Assembly: GCA_002914805.1 (NCBI GenBank) | Contig: JXTB01000529.1 | Location: forward strand, 140,207-204,206 | Source of the DNA: Parasponia andersonii | Lineage: Eukaryota; Streptophyta; Magnoliopsida; Rosales; Cannabaceae | Direction: 5' to 3' | Length of the DNA stretch: 64,000 bases | Made by a program: the position numbers and the translations under genes | The notes under the pieces: model-generated | Database searches by the model: none | Seen by the model: the letters and a program-made list of their open reading frames with translations, nothing else | What the model was told of the DNA's origin: nothing | Part shown: piece after piece, positions 45,930 through 57,198 of the stretch | Numbering within the stretch: position 1 is the stretch's first letter | Layout of the letters: each line of letters starts with the position of its first letter

Positions 45930-47689
45930 GCTTGGATCTGCTTCCCTTTCTCAGGCCTGGTGACGTCCTCCAGCGGCTAGGTTCCGCCAGTTTTCACGTA
46001 CTGATTCAACCTGCCGGCGTGGATCACCATCATGACTTAAGCGTAAAGGTTGCGGTAGTGGATGGTGTCGTGCCCGAAGTCTTTGTGGAATTGGCAATAC
46101 CTGTTCCTGTTCTTCATATGTTCTGGGACACCAGATTTGAGTGGGTCCTTGAAAATACCCCTGTCCTTGTTTTGGAGGTAGATCACGTCGATCGGCGNTT
46201 CTCAGGCCTAGTGACGTCCTCCAGCGGCTAGGTTCCGCCAGTTTTCACTTACTGATTCAACCTGCCGGCGTGGATCACCATCATGACTTAAGTGTAAAGG
46301 TTGCGGTAGTGGATGGTGTCGTGCCCGAAGTCTTTGTGGAATTGGCAATACCTGTTCCTGTTCTTCATATGTTCTGGGACACCAGATTTGAGTGGGTCCT
46401 TGAAAATACCCCTGTCCTTGTTTTGGAGGTAGATCACGTCGATCGGCGAGTTGAGCTCATACTTCGGCAGAGGGTCATAGGACGTCTTCCTCCTCTTGCC
46501 ACCTTCCTGACCGTCTCAGATGGGGGCTTCTTGCTTCGGAGCCTGCCCTTGGCCCGGTGGGGGTCTCTTCACCCCTTGCGGAGCCGGGGTTTGTACCGGC
46601 GTTATTGTTATCACGGCGGAGGTCTTGGGTACCTTTTGGTGGCTTTCTAGCACCCTGAAGACCCCCTCTGACTTCGCCTGGACATCCGCCATATCGTACG
46701 GGAGATTCAAAAAGAAGTGGTCTGATAGCATTGATCCTGGTTGCAGGCTCCTGACGAATGAGCCTGCGGCTTGGACCGAGTCGGCATTATGGACCTGGGA
46801 CATTACCTCGAAGAAACGCGAGAGGTACTTTCACGGAGACTCATCTGCGGCCTGTTCTAACCAGTCCAGGTCTCGCATGGTCTTTTGTTGTCTCCGTACA
46901 CCCGTATACTGCTTCAAGAAAAGTTTGCAAAAATCTTCGAACTCGTTTATGGATTTTTCCGGGAGCTGCCTGAACCACAGCAGGGCTGGTCCCGCCAGGG
47001 TCGTAGAGAAGATTTTACAGATAACGGCCTCGTCCCTAGTTTCCAAAGCCATCTTCTGCTGAAAGTGGTATATGTGGTTGAGGGGGTCAGTTTTCCCCTC
47101 GAACGGCCTGAAGGTCGGGATGGTGAAGTCCCTCGACCTGGGCTCTATCTAGATCTAGTCGGCGAAGGCCGCCCGGTTGATCCCTCGTACCGTTTGCTCT
47201 GCCAAATCATTGGGGGTCTGGCTGTGATGGGCATCGAGTCTTTTACCCAACTCCGCCATCATTTCTTGCTTCCAGTCGGGAGGCGTACCTCCTGGGCTTC
47301 CATGGCGTCTTCCGCCTATTGCACCCCTGGTTTGGAGGGGTCTCGACTGGCTTTGACGTGCCCCACACATACGCAACCCGGAGGGCGCGGGAGCTTCTCC
47401 TCGCGGTTGACTTCTGAATTCTTGATGGACCTCTTCGTCAAAATCTTCTCTCTGCTGGGTCCTGTCTTCGCTTGCCAGCAATCCCTCGAGGCGGGTTATC
47501 TCTGCATACCTTTGCGACTTCGTCCCTTAAACCCAGGACGGCTTCGTGGGCCATGTCTATCTTTCGGTTTGCTTCTGCAAGGGTGGCAAGCATCTGATCT
47601 AGCTTTTGCTCCAGATCTGGTCGTGCTTCTCGGGAGCTCCCTTCGGCGTCAGGACGTGTGTTCCTAGTTGTCATCCTTGAGGATGCCAT
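45930..47689 (-). pseudogene. Element C gag
   Basis: It begins ATG at 47689 with MASSRMTTRNTRPDAEGSSR, followed by a coiled coil EQKLDQMLATLAEANRK. After two frame changes come WKQEMMAELGKRLDAHHSQT and the capsid-like core MALETRDEAVICKIFSTTLA then LLWFRQLPEKSINEFEDF. The sequence continues with HNADSVQAAGSFVRSLQPGS and the tandemly copied 3' part. It is the counterpart of 55735-57198. Confidence 0.85.
45948..46448 (-). repeat. 250-bp near-identical tandem copies around an undefined base
   Basis: 45948-46197 and 46199-46448 match with about three substitutions, and the single N at 46198 separates them. The sequence is the end of gag with its HKDFGHDTIHY zinc-knuckle-like region. D has one copy at the equivalent place (about 56980-57200). 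Confidence 0.85.
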
Positions 47690-47765
47690 CAGACGTTATA
47701 TGGCTTTTTGTTCGGGGAAAACGCGATCGTGAGTCTCCTACTCTTTTTCTCACACTCAACCTTCT

Positions 47766-47785
47766 TTCCACAGACGGTGCCAAAC
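47766..47785 (-). promoter_or_regulatory. Element C primer binding site
   Basis: The minus strand reads TTTGGCACCGTCTGTGG directly after the LTR end. It differs by one base from TTTGGCGCCGTCTGTGG in element D. Confidence 0.8.
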
Positions 47786-48625
47786 TATTAGAGCGGTTTC
47801 TCACCAGCCGTCCACGTGTCTCTGAACCGCTGATGTAGTGCTCTCCAACTGTCCACGTGTCCTCGCTTTCCCAAAGTATTCTGAACTCCAGGCAGGATCG
47901 GAGAGGCGGGGGTGGCCACCTGCAAAGACTCTCCGATGCTAAGTCAGTGTTTAGTCTTTGATTTTTGGGTAGCAAGGAATGAGTTCTATATGAGTATATA
48001 TTTCTTTCTTGCTCATAAGCTTTTTTATATATATTTCTTTTTTGTAAGCGTATATGCCCCTCTCGGGAACGTATGACTCATATATATGTAGTCCTGAGAT
48101 TGAGAACCACTCGGTTCTCAATCTCAGGACTGAGTACCTTTTTTTCCAGGGATGTTTCTTAGAGATCACGGGCCGAGATTACTGTGATCACCTCTGTATC
48201 GTTGTAGCCTTATTTCCGCTGCCTCCTACGGGCTTGAATCTGTCAGGGGTGAGGTTTGGTCAAATCGCCGTTTTGTTAGGATGGTTTGCCCCCTTCCCCT
48301 GTGCTCGCCTACCTAGGACCGCATTAAATACTTTGTATGAGTCTGAAGTTGTGAATTGCTTTCCATCTTACTTTGGCGGAAGACTTTTAGGACTTCTGAC
48401 CCCCCAGCTGTCGAGGTAAGGGTCAGATTGGGCCGAGCTTACTCAGGGTCAGCGATGGGTCCGGCCCTAATCTCGGATGGCCCAACGGCTGATTGTGATA
48501 TCACGTGTGGCCCGTGTGGCCTTTAGCTAATCATTCTTGATACCTGTCTGACGGTGGGTCCCGTTAGTGACCTGTTCTGCCACTTAATCCTCCACGTAGT
48601 GTATGATTTGGGAACGGATCCCATT
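47786..48625 (-). repeat. Element C 5' LTR
   Basis: It is about 840 bp and aligns with the B and D LTRs along its length (GGCCACCCCCGCCTCTCCGA block, CACGGGCCGAGATTAC on plus). Both ends are mutated (AATGGG instead of TGTGGG, and TAATA instead of CAACA), so a target duplication could not be read. Confidence 0.88.
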
Positions 48626-48960
48626 CGTATTGTAAAGATCTATGTATGTACAATATATATGCAAGTTAACTAGTAGTTGTACGGTTGTTCAAATGTTAGC
48701 TAGATGGGGATGTTGATGGCTTGATGCTAGCTAGCAATTATATATAATTAGTAGGTATATATATATATATATATAGCAGTCTCGATCCATGTTGTATCTT
48801 TGTTGTGTTGATCATTTATGGTCGTTTTGGTAGATTCTCATTAGTGTTTTGTAGTAAGTGGAACATTATTAGAAATATATCTGATAGTTTGAAATGATTG
48901 TGTGGCTTGAAAATCTAACTAGACTAGTCCTATGTGTAAATATATAAGGGAGCACGCGCA

Positions 48961-48997
<37 letters not shown>

Positions 48998-49201
48998 CGT
49001 TTACACAATCCTCATCATCACGTAAGCATGAGCCTATAGTACTACTTCTAAATAATAAACTGACCTGAGTATCATCATTACGTATCCATAATCTGTCCTT
49101 CCCACCTCAGCTTTTGGCCCTTTTTTTTTGAAAAAAAAAAAAACCCATATTACTACTTCATAATAGTATATGCTCGATTCTCCGTTGAACCATATAGTCG
49201 G
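48626..49201. other. AT-rich intergenic stretch, no gene seen
   Basis: It contains (TA)n tracts at 48755-48773 and 48965-48994. GTCGG at 49197-49201 forms the left target duplication of the following element. Confidence 0.6.
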
Positions 49202-51562
49202 TGTCATGACATAAACCCTGAATCCTAAACCTAAAACTCGGAGAATTTAACTAATAAAAATTCATAAATTGTCTTAGACAAATATAGAAATTTCAATTTT
49301 GTAGGAAAACAATAACTAGTTTCAAAATGTTATTTTTTGTAAAAATTTATATAAATAATCTAAATTATAAATTTTCACAATTTTGTGATCATTAATAGAC
49401 ATAGAATTGTTAATAATATTTATAAAACATATCCATGCATTATCATCATTATCATAAGTAGGCATAGTAAGTAATGCATGCTAAATCCATGATATGAATC
49501 TGAAAGTGGTATTATAAATCCAAAATAAGAGTTGCTAAGTAGTTACTAACTACTAAACTAGTAACAAGCTTACTCTTCCAATTATTTCACTCTGAAATTG
49601 TCCAAATTATACTGTACACCACCTGACAAAGAAAAAGATAGGGAGTGAGTATTCACACGCTCAGTAAAATCTCAATTACCTTTTTGGAATGAATGATACT
49701 TTTCAGATCTGGATGGTTAGTATCTTTCTAAATTCATTTATAAACTAAGTTTATAAAAAAATCGAGATCAAGCATAATCACATATTCAAAATTAAACCAA
49801 AATCAAAACCAAAGTCACATAGTTAACATATTATAAATCAACTAAGTATATGAATGATCTCTCATCCTCTTATCATGGCCCGATAATACTTCTTTATTAG
49901 AAGTACTTAGCATCTTGATATTGCCTGGAGAAGTATTTGCAAAACTTACACATGTGCCTAGGTCTCTCACGTTGCATTATAGTAACTTGCCAGCAATCTA
50001 AAATACCATAATGCAATAATGGAACTCAAATGTATAATCCTATGATAGGTATAATATATTATAAAGTGCATAATAACCATGCACCTAGTATATCAAGAAA
50101 ATCATGCTTTAAAACTCATTTAGTATTATTCTTGGACTTACAGAAAATTGGGTAACATAAGAACTATATTTTCCCAAAACCACAATTTTGAAACCTACAT
50201 AAAAAATATATATTCCAATTCCAAAACAATCCAATAGGTCTCAACAGTTTACAAATTCATCAAATATCTTAGTAAATTAATTGAATTCATAAAAATCGAC
50301 AATTTTCAAAATTAGGTCATAATGCATATTTTAAAATAAAATAAGTATAAAACTACGTATGTAAACTCCTAACTCGCCTTGATAGCTATGCCAAGCTATT
50401 AGTACTCGTAGAATCTTATGTTGGTGACTTAGGTGTTCGAAAGATCATTTAGGGAATCTCTTAAATCCACTTTGAGGAATGATTTTTCCAACGAAACCTC
50501 AAATTGAGAAATAGATGTCACTACTAAATTTCTAGCGTCCAAAATTACTAATTTAGATATATAACTTAATTAATTTAGGTTAAGGTCGAAATTCGGCTAG
50601 TGACACACAAAATAAGGCAAAGTCCCAAGTCTCGTATCTCATCCCACTTCGAAATATATCGATGCTATATGTCAAAACTTGTCTTTTGACTTTACTTAGT
50701 CCAAATTCAATTTTAAGGCCTCGAGCGTAAATTTGGGCCTCATTAGCGATTAATTCCAAAAATTACAAATATATCACTTTCTAAAAATATTTTTACAAAT
50801 ACCACATGTTTAAACCCGATTTGTTTTTTCACAAACTACTCATCCGTTCCACACAACACAACCATTCTCATATCTCAAATCATACAATTACCTCAGAAAG
50901 TTTTATTATTACCACTTGATTCTCACAAGAATAATTATATAAATACTACTATTTTGTTACAAAAATGGCCAAAAAGTATCAAATGCTCACTGGAGACAAA
51001 TCATCAATGACCCATGACTGAAACTTGTCGGTTTCGATGTTGGGAGGAGGAGATCTGGGCTGACGATGGTGGCTGACAGTGACGAAAATGCCGAAAGTAG
51101 CTGCAAATGGCAGCGATTTCACGCTCTCTTTCTCGCGCCTGAGCTACGCGATGGTGGCTAGAGGAGGGCGGCATTGGTTTGTTGGTCGTCAGGGAGGTGA
51201 TTGGTCAGAGGTCGCGGTTTGGGTCGATGCCAGTGGCCGGTGATTGGAGAAAGAATCCTAAGAGGGTAAAGAGAACGTGAGAGGAAAAGAGAGATTGAGG
51301 CTAATTTCGGGGATAACAAAACATTTTGGGGATTTCATGACATGTGGCATAAATGGGCTGGAGATCCAATTTTTCAAAATTGTATAATGGCTAGAGTTTC
51401 TAATTTTCTTCTTCATTTAAGTCCTTAAAAATTCGAATTTAACCCAAACTTCAATAATTCCTTTCACCTACATCCCTCGTTCGAATTTAATTATAATTTC
51501 AGCTATTTTATTAATTTCTAATCCCCAATTTATGAAAAGAATGAAAAATCAAGGTTTTTACA
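49202..51562. mobile_element. Non-coding TG...CA element (solo-LTR-like), copy 2
   Basis: It starts TGTCATGACATAAACCC and ends AAGGTTTTTACA, about 2.36 kb. The flanks are GTCGG (49197-49201) and GTTGG (51563-51567), a 5-bp duplication with one C/T change. It shares ordered landmarks with 20321-22531: GGGAGTGAGTATTCACACGC with CTCAGTA, CTAACTCGCCTTGATAGC, TTTCTAGCGTCCAAAATTAC with GATATATAAC, and GTGACACACAAAATAAGGC. A GC-rich part with GGAGGAGATCTGGGCTGACG and GGTGGC repeats follows. No coding region was found. Confidence 0.72.
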
Positions 51563-53039
51563 GTTGGGTTTGGATATACACAACACAATACGTGCACCAA
51601 CTCTACTCATAGATTATTATCAAAATCCACTTTGGTCCATCTCGATCTTACTTTAGTAGTTGGGATCCTATGCCAAAATCGTTACTCGATCAGACAAGTC
51701 TACCATAAACAATTTTATTCGGTAACGATTAGACAAGTCTACCATTAACACATTTATTATAGACGGATGTAATTTTACATATTCTAAGGTCGTGTTTGGA
51801 ACGTCGGATTACAAAGGGATTTGATGAGATAAAAAATAATGTTGTGTTTGGAACTGAATTTTGTGATAATCCTGGAGAAGAAATAGTGTCAAAACTACTG
51901 GTTTATAGGCTAGTTTAAACATGATATTGGTTCATATAAAAAACGTCTTCTTGGCTTTATCCTACATAAATTGCATAATATCTTTTTAGGACAACTACAG
52001 CTTGACAAAGAAGGCCTTCTAAGGAATTTCTTAGCTTGACCAACACCAGGTAGACGAATACCCTGGATAAGCATCAAGCAAAAAACAATGTCTTGGATAA
52101 GCATCTAAAGTAACATTAGGTCCTGTGATGTCTTTTTTTATTATTATTATTTTTTTTCTTGGTAAAGGAGTATTGGTTTTTTATTTTATTTTATTTTATT
52201 TTTGTTTAGTGATTCCCGTATTAATTTAAGTTTATAGTAAGTAGTCACATCTTGTATTTTTTTTTTTTTTTGTATTAAATCTTGAACATGAATTCAAACC
52301 CTCGTTTTTTCTTTTGCTGAAAAATATGCTTGAACCTATTGATGATTGAATACAGTTTATGTTGACTTTGTGACTTATACTTGATCGTATGCTCTGTTTT
52401 GTTCAATTACTCCTTGTTTTTGGACAAACAATTAGTTTTAATAGTGGGGTTTAAAGGATTTTGCTATTGGTTCTATATAAAGCTATATTATTTTTTTTAT
52501 CCTTGAATGATTGAAAACTAGTAAGTTCTATACTTGACCTTGTTCTGTATTTACTAATTAAAGTTTTGGCTCTCTTTCTTTAAGATCATGAATAATTATT
52601 GATATCCATTTTTCGAATGTTATGCCGACTAAGAAGTTAAAAAGTACATTTATTATATTATTCGAATTATATCTTACAAATCTAAAAACAATTTTTAAGT
52701 AGAAAGTTTTGGAAAAATAAATATTTTATCCTTCTAACTTTTTATATGATAATTATTTCTAGATTTATAAGATAGGATTCGAATCCTATTTCAAATACAT
52801 CATAATCTTTTTATGAAGTAATATTGTACTTCTAAACTTGTTGTGTTTGGTTGTATGTCTTATTAAGTGAATAGATGCATACAAGATAGCTAAATTTTAG
52901 AAGAATTATCATGTGCATCATGATTTTAGTAAATATTTGTGTTATGCTTTATAGACATTATAAAAAATATATTCTTAAAAAATGTACATTTATTAGACAT
53001 GAGCGTCGTTTGAGTATACTGGACAATATAATAAGTCAT
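51563..53039. other. AT-rich intergenic stretch, no gene seen
   Basis: It contains GGTCGTGTTTGGAACG near 51788 and GTTGTGTTTGGAAC near 51842, words typical of transposon ends and possibly the left limit of the Harbinger remnant. The rest is AT-rich with T runs (52135-52150 and 52257-52272). A 64-codon minus frame at 51910-52104 matches nothing known. Confidence 0.45.
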
Positions 53040-54010
53040 AATAACATAGAATATATGAATCAACTTTAAATGGATAGGAGAATATTTGTCTATTATGTGA
53101 ATTACTTCGTGTCGAGGTAAGATTGAAAAATGATGGTTTGGTTAGTATAGAGGAGCAAGTTTGTATATTTTTACATGTACTTGCTCTTCATGCATGTGAA
53201 GAATAGGACAATCTACAATAAGTTTATACGATTATCGGAGACGGTTAGTAAGCATTTCAATTCTGTTCTAAATAGAGTCTTGAAGTTACAAAGGTATCCT
53301 ACTCCAAATACTAGCTCTTATACCCAAAAATTGTACTGATGGAAGATAGAGCATTTTAAGGTATGTCTATAAGTTGATGTTAAGGACATCAACCATATAG
53401 TGAGAAAGTATGGCAATTATACTTTTAGGTTTGACATATTAATTTATTAGACAATTTTTAGAATTAAATGTTTTATTTTTAAACTTACATTTGTCTTATT
53501 CTTGTTGTAGCACCACAAAGAAGCATAAGGATGAAAGAGAAGACCTTTTTCACTCTCAAAAATTGATGAATATCTATGGAACAGATCGCAAATGGATAAG
53601 GAGCTGAATTTCTAACTAATATGGTTGAGGACATCAATCGAAATCATGTCATTGATGATATGGGAGATAAAGAAGAGTCTCTCAACCAAATATCAAGTAC
53701 TAATTCTACGTCATCATCTTAGCAAAAAGAGAAAAAAAATCATCTGATAATATAAGTGAAGGATCGGGAAAACTTGCTGAATCATTTGACAAAATGGTCG
53801 AAAAATTGAATGGACAGATAAAGAAGATAGTTGAGGTTGTAGTTGAGAGTATAGGGAAAAAGGAATATGATCAATGTAACTTCAACCGGGAGGAGCTCAC
53901 GAGGTTGGAGACATATGTAGAAGTTTTTATTGATGTGTTGGACATTATTGTTTCAAAACCATGCCATGGATTGTTAGTATCTTTAATTCCCTATTTCTCT
54001 ATTAGATAAG
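53040..54010 (+). pseudogene. PIF/Harbinger transposon remnant (transposase N-part and Myb/SANT-like accessory part)
   Basis: Plus-strand peptides LCELLRVEVRLKNDGLVSIE then EEQVCIFLHVLALHA (about 53094-53200) match the start of plant Harbinger-type (HARBI1-like) transposases, where a VSIEEQ.A.FL block is conserved. Further on, GAEFLTNMVEDINRN, a Ser-rich stretch and DKMVEKLNGQIKKIVEVVVE with REELTRLETYVEVFIDVL (to about 53960) look like the tail of the Myb/SANT-like partner protein of these elements. Stops and frame changes are frequent, the catalytic part is missing and ends are not defined. Confidence 0.55.
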
Positions 54011-54024
54011 AAAAAAGTTGAGTT

Positions 54025-54807
54025 TGTGATGTAGAGCCTTGGACTTTAGGGAGAAAACCCACGGAAGCTCAGAGACGAATGTCCGAAAACTTCACGAACT
54101 AGGAACTTTTACATATATTAATGAGACTCCAAAACTGATCCCCTTAAGTGAGACCAGCAGGTCTTTATAATAGTCCCATAATGGGAGCGTTTCTTACAAA
54201 GATAAAAAAGACGAGAAATGAAAAGTAAGTGGATACTAACGACAATAATCAGCATTATATAAAAACGAAAAAAAAATAAAAGGCAGTCAAAGTAGTCTTC
54301 ACAACGCCGCTTGCCCAAGCACTCCTCTGCTTAAGAAGAACTCGCCCCTAAGTTGTCTACGATCACTGGAGCATCATCGGGTGGGTAGTACTCATAGAGA
54401 TCAGCGACGTTGAAAGTGGGAGAAATGTGTCGGTCAGTAGGCAGCTCTAAGACATAAGCATTATCACGAATCTTTTGTTCGATTCGGTAGGGACCAAATT
54501 TCTTTGACGGGAGTTTGTTGTATGTACCTACTGGAAACCTCTCTTTTCTCAAGTGTACCATCACAAGATCACCCACATTAAAGTTCTTAGAACGTCGATG
54601 TTTGTTGGCATCAAGTGTATACTTGGCATTAGCTTCTTTCAGTTTCGTTTTGACTTCCACAAGCATTTAGTAATCCTATCAGCAAGGTTTTCAGCAGCCC
54701 GACTCTAAGAAATAGGCAAAATCTAGAGATCGACCGTGTGGTTGGGGGGGTTTTGTGTAAAAAATGGAGAAAGGAGTCTTGCATGTAGAACGGTTGACCA
54801 TACTATT
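54025..54807 (-). pseudogene. Other Ty3/gypsy element: integrase C-terminus, 3' UTR and possible LTR part
   Basis: The minus strand reads TCKTPFSIFYTKPP (near 54780) then ENLADRITK. After one frame change comes [19 protein letters not shown] with [29 protein letters not shown] and [17 protein letters not shown] (54666-54331). This is the C-terminal integrase block of a gypsy element quite different from the Tat elements, with chromovirus-like wording. Sequence below 54330 would be its 3' UTR and perhaps a short LTR ending near 54025 (TGTGATGTAGAGCC on plus). It is cut at 54807 by element D. Confidence 0.7.
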
Positions 54808-55639
54808 TGTGGGACCCGTTCCTAAATCATATACTACATGGACGATTAAATGGCAGAACAGGTCATAAACGGGGCACACCGTCCGACACGTGTCAAGAGT
54901 GACCAATTAAAAGCCATGCGAGTCGCACGTGGTACCGCATAGTCCCATGGGATGTCCGAGGCTAGAGCCGAGCCCATCCCAAATCCTGCATGGACTCGGC
55001 CTAGTCCGATTCTTACCTCAACAGCCGAGGGTCGGGAGCCTCAAAGGTCTTCCACCAGAGTACAGTGGGAAGCAACTTACAGTTTCAGACACAGACAGAG
55101 CATTTAATGCGATCCTGAGTAGGTGTACGCATTGGGCAAACCGTCCTGACAAAACGGCAGTTTGCCAAAGTCTCGCCCCTGACAGGCTCGAGCTATAGGG
55201 GACGGCGGAAACTAGACTACGACGATACAGGGAGAATTACGGTAATCTCGGCCCGTGATCTCTAGAGTAAGTCCTGATGAGAAAAGGTACTCGGTCCTAG
55301 AAGTGAGAACCATGAGGTTCACAGTTCCAGGACTATATATATGAGCCATGCGTCCCCGAAAAGGAGGGGCATGTACGCATACAAAAAAAAATATTTAAAA
55401 GTTTATGAGCAAGAGACAAAGATATACTCATACAGAGAAAAACTAAATCTTTGCTACCCTGAATCAAAGATAAACAACTGACTTAAGCATCGGAGAGTCT
55501 TTGCAGGTAGTCTCCCCCGGCTCTCCGACCCTGCCTGAAGTCAAAAGATCTTTGGGATAGCAAGGATACGTGGACAGTTGGAAGGTACAATATCAGCAGT
55601 TAAGAGACACGTGGACAGGTGATGAAAACCGCTCCAACA
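54808..55639 (+). repeat. Element D 5' LTR
   Basis: This 832-bp LTR begins TGTGGGACCCGTTCC and ends CGCTCCAACA, with intact TG...CA ends. It is the reverse-orientation match of 30055-30887. Confidence 0.92.
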
Positions 55640-55640
55640 G

Positions 55641-55660
55641 TTTGGCGCCGTCTGTGGGAA
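55641..55660 (+). promoter_or_regulatory. Element D primer binding site
   Basis: TTTGGCGCCGTCTGTGGGAA follows the LTR by one base. TGGCGCCGT equals the complement of the 3' end of plant tRNA-Asp; the remainder does not match it fully, so the primer tRNA is not certain. Confidence 0.8.
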
Positions 55661-55734
55661 ACTATTGAGCGTGAGAAAAAGAGTAAGAGTCTCACGACCG
55701 CACTCTCCCCGAACAAAAGGCCATATAATGTGGG

Positions 55735-57198
55735 ATGGCACCTTCGAGAATGACAACCAGGAGTACACGCTCCGACGCTGAAGGGAGCTCCCGGGAAGCA
55801 CAACCGGGTCTAGAGCAAAAGCTGGACCAGATGCTCGCCGCCCTGGCAGAAGCCAACCGGAAGGCAGAGATTGCCCACGAGGCCGTCCTGGGTTTGAAAG
55901 ATGAAGTCGTAGAAGTGCGCAGAGATAACACCTGCTTCAAAGGACTGCTAGCAAGTGAAGCCAGGAGCGAGCGAAGGGAAGAATTTGACGAAAAGGTCCA
56001 ATAAGAGTCTGAGGGCCAACTGCCGAGGGAAGTTCCCACTCCATCCAGATCGCGGATGCAGGGGGAGCGACAAAGCCAGACGAGGCATTTCCGAGCTGGA
56101 GCGGCGGTGGACAGAAGACACCAAGAATACACGGAAGGTGTGCTTCCCAACTGGAAGCAAGAAATGATGGCAGAGCTGAGTAAGAGGCTCGGGGTCCATC
56201 ACAGCCAGATCTCCGATGATCTGGCAGAGCAAACTATGTGAGGGATCAACCGGATAGCCTTCGCTGACTGGATCCAGATGGAGCCCAAGCCGAGAGACTT
56301 CACAACCCTGACCTTCAGGCTGTTCAAGGGGAAAATCAACCCCCTCGATCATATATACCACTTTCAGCAGAAGATGGCCTTGGAAACCAGGGACGAGGCT
56401 GTGACCTACAAAATCTTCTCCATAACCCTGGCAGGACCGGCCCTATTATAGTTCAGATAGCTCCTAGAGAAATCCATTAACGGGTTCGAAGATTTCTACA
56501 AACTTTTCTTAAAGCAGTATACAGGTACCCGGAGGCAGCATAAAACCATGTGAGACCTTTGCCGGTTAGAACAAGCCGTAAACGAGTCCTCGAGAGAATA
56601 CCTATCGCGTTTCCTAGAGGTGATGTCCCTAGTGCATAATGATGACTCAGTCTAAGCCGCAGGCTCGTTCGTCAGAGGCCTGCATCCAGGATCGATGCTA
56701 TCGAACCATCTCCTTTTGAACCTTTTGTACGATATAGCAGACATCTAGGCAAAGTCAGAAGGGATATTTAGGGTACTAAAAAGCCACCAGAAAATGCCCA
56801 AGGCCTTCGCTGCGATAACAACAGTGCCGGCGCAAACCCCGGCCCCGCAAGGGGTAAAGAGGCTCGCACCAGACCAAGAGTCGATTCCGAAAAAGGAAGC
56901 CCCCACCCAAGGCGGTCAAGAAGGCGGCAAGAGGAGGAAGGCATCTCGTGATCCATTGCTGAAATACGAGCTCAACACGCTGATTGACGTGATCTACCTC
57001 CAAAACAGGGACATGGGTATTTTCAAAGACCTGCCCAAGTCCGACGTTCCTGAGCACATGAAAAATAGGAACAGGTACTGCCAATTTCACAAGGATCACG
57101 GGCACGACACCATCAATTACTGTAACCTTTACGCGAAGGTTATTATGGCGATCCATGCTGGCAAGTTGAAACATTACATGAAGACTGGCAGAATCTAG
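55735..57198 (+). pseudogene. Element D gag
   Basis: One frame runs from MAPSRMTTRSTRSDAEGSSR to HYMKTGRI, about 487 codons. It is interrupted only by in-frame stops (for example 56002, 56239, about 56447, 56458 and 56746). It has a coiled coil near the start, a capsid-like region (MALETRDEAVTYKIFSITLA onward) and a Lys/Arg-rich tail with NRYCQFHKDHGHDTINYCNL, an atypical zinc-binding motif. Compared with C, the stops arise from CAA, CGA, CAG or TGG codons by C-to-T or G-to-A change. The frame continues unchanged into protease and RT. Confidence 0.88.

Larger units (their letters stand above)
40881..48625 (-). mobile_element. Tat-type Ty3/gypsy element C, 3' end missing
   Basis: Minus-strand order is: 5' LTR (48625-47786), primer site, gag (47689 to about 45930), protease, RT, RNase H, second RNase H, integrase (to about 41900), then two tandem repeat arrays ending at the gap 40844-40880. 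The antisense gene and 3' LTR seen in B and D are absent. All proteins are broken. It is the same family as D, since the peptides align throughout. Confidence 0.9.

Noticed and set aside
46270..46650. Plus-strand 126-codon frame
   Set aside because: It is a shadow of the minus-strand gag of element C and is repeated because of the 250-bp duplicate.
46885..47667. Plus-strand 260-codon frame
   Set aside because: It is antisense to gag of element C, with no domain and no match in the antisense gene found in B and D.
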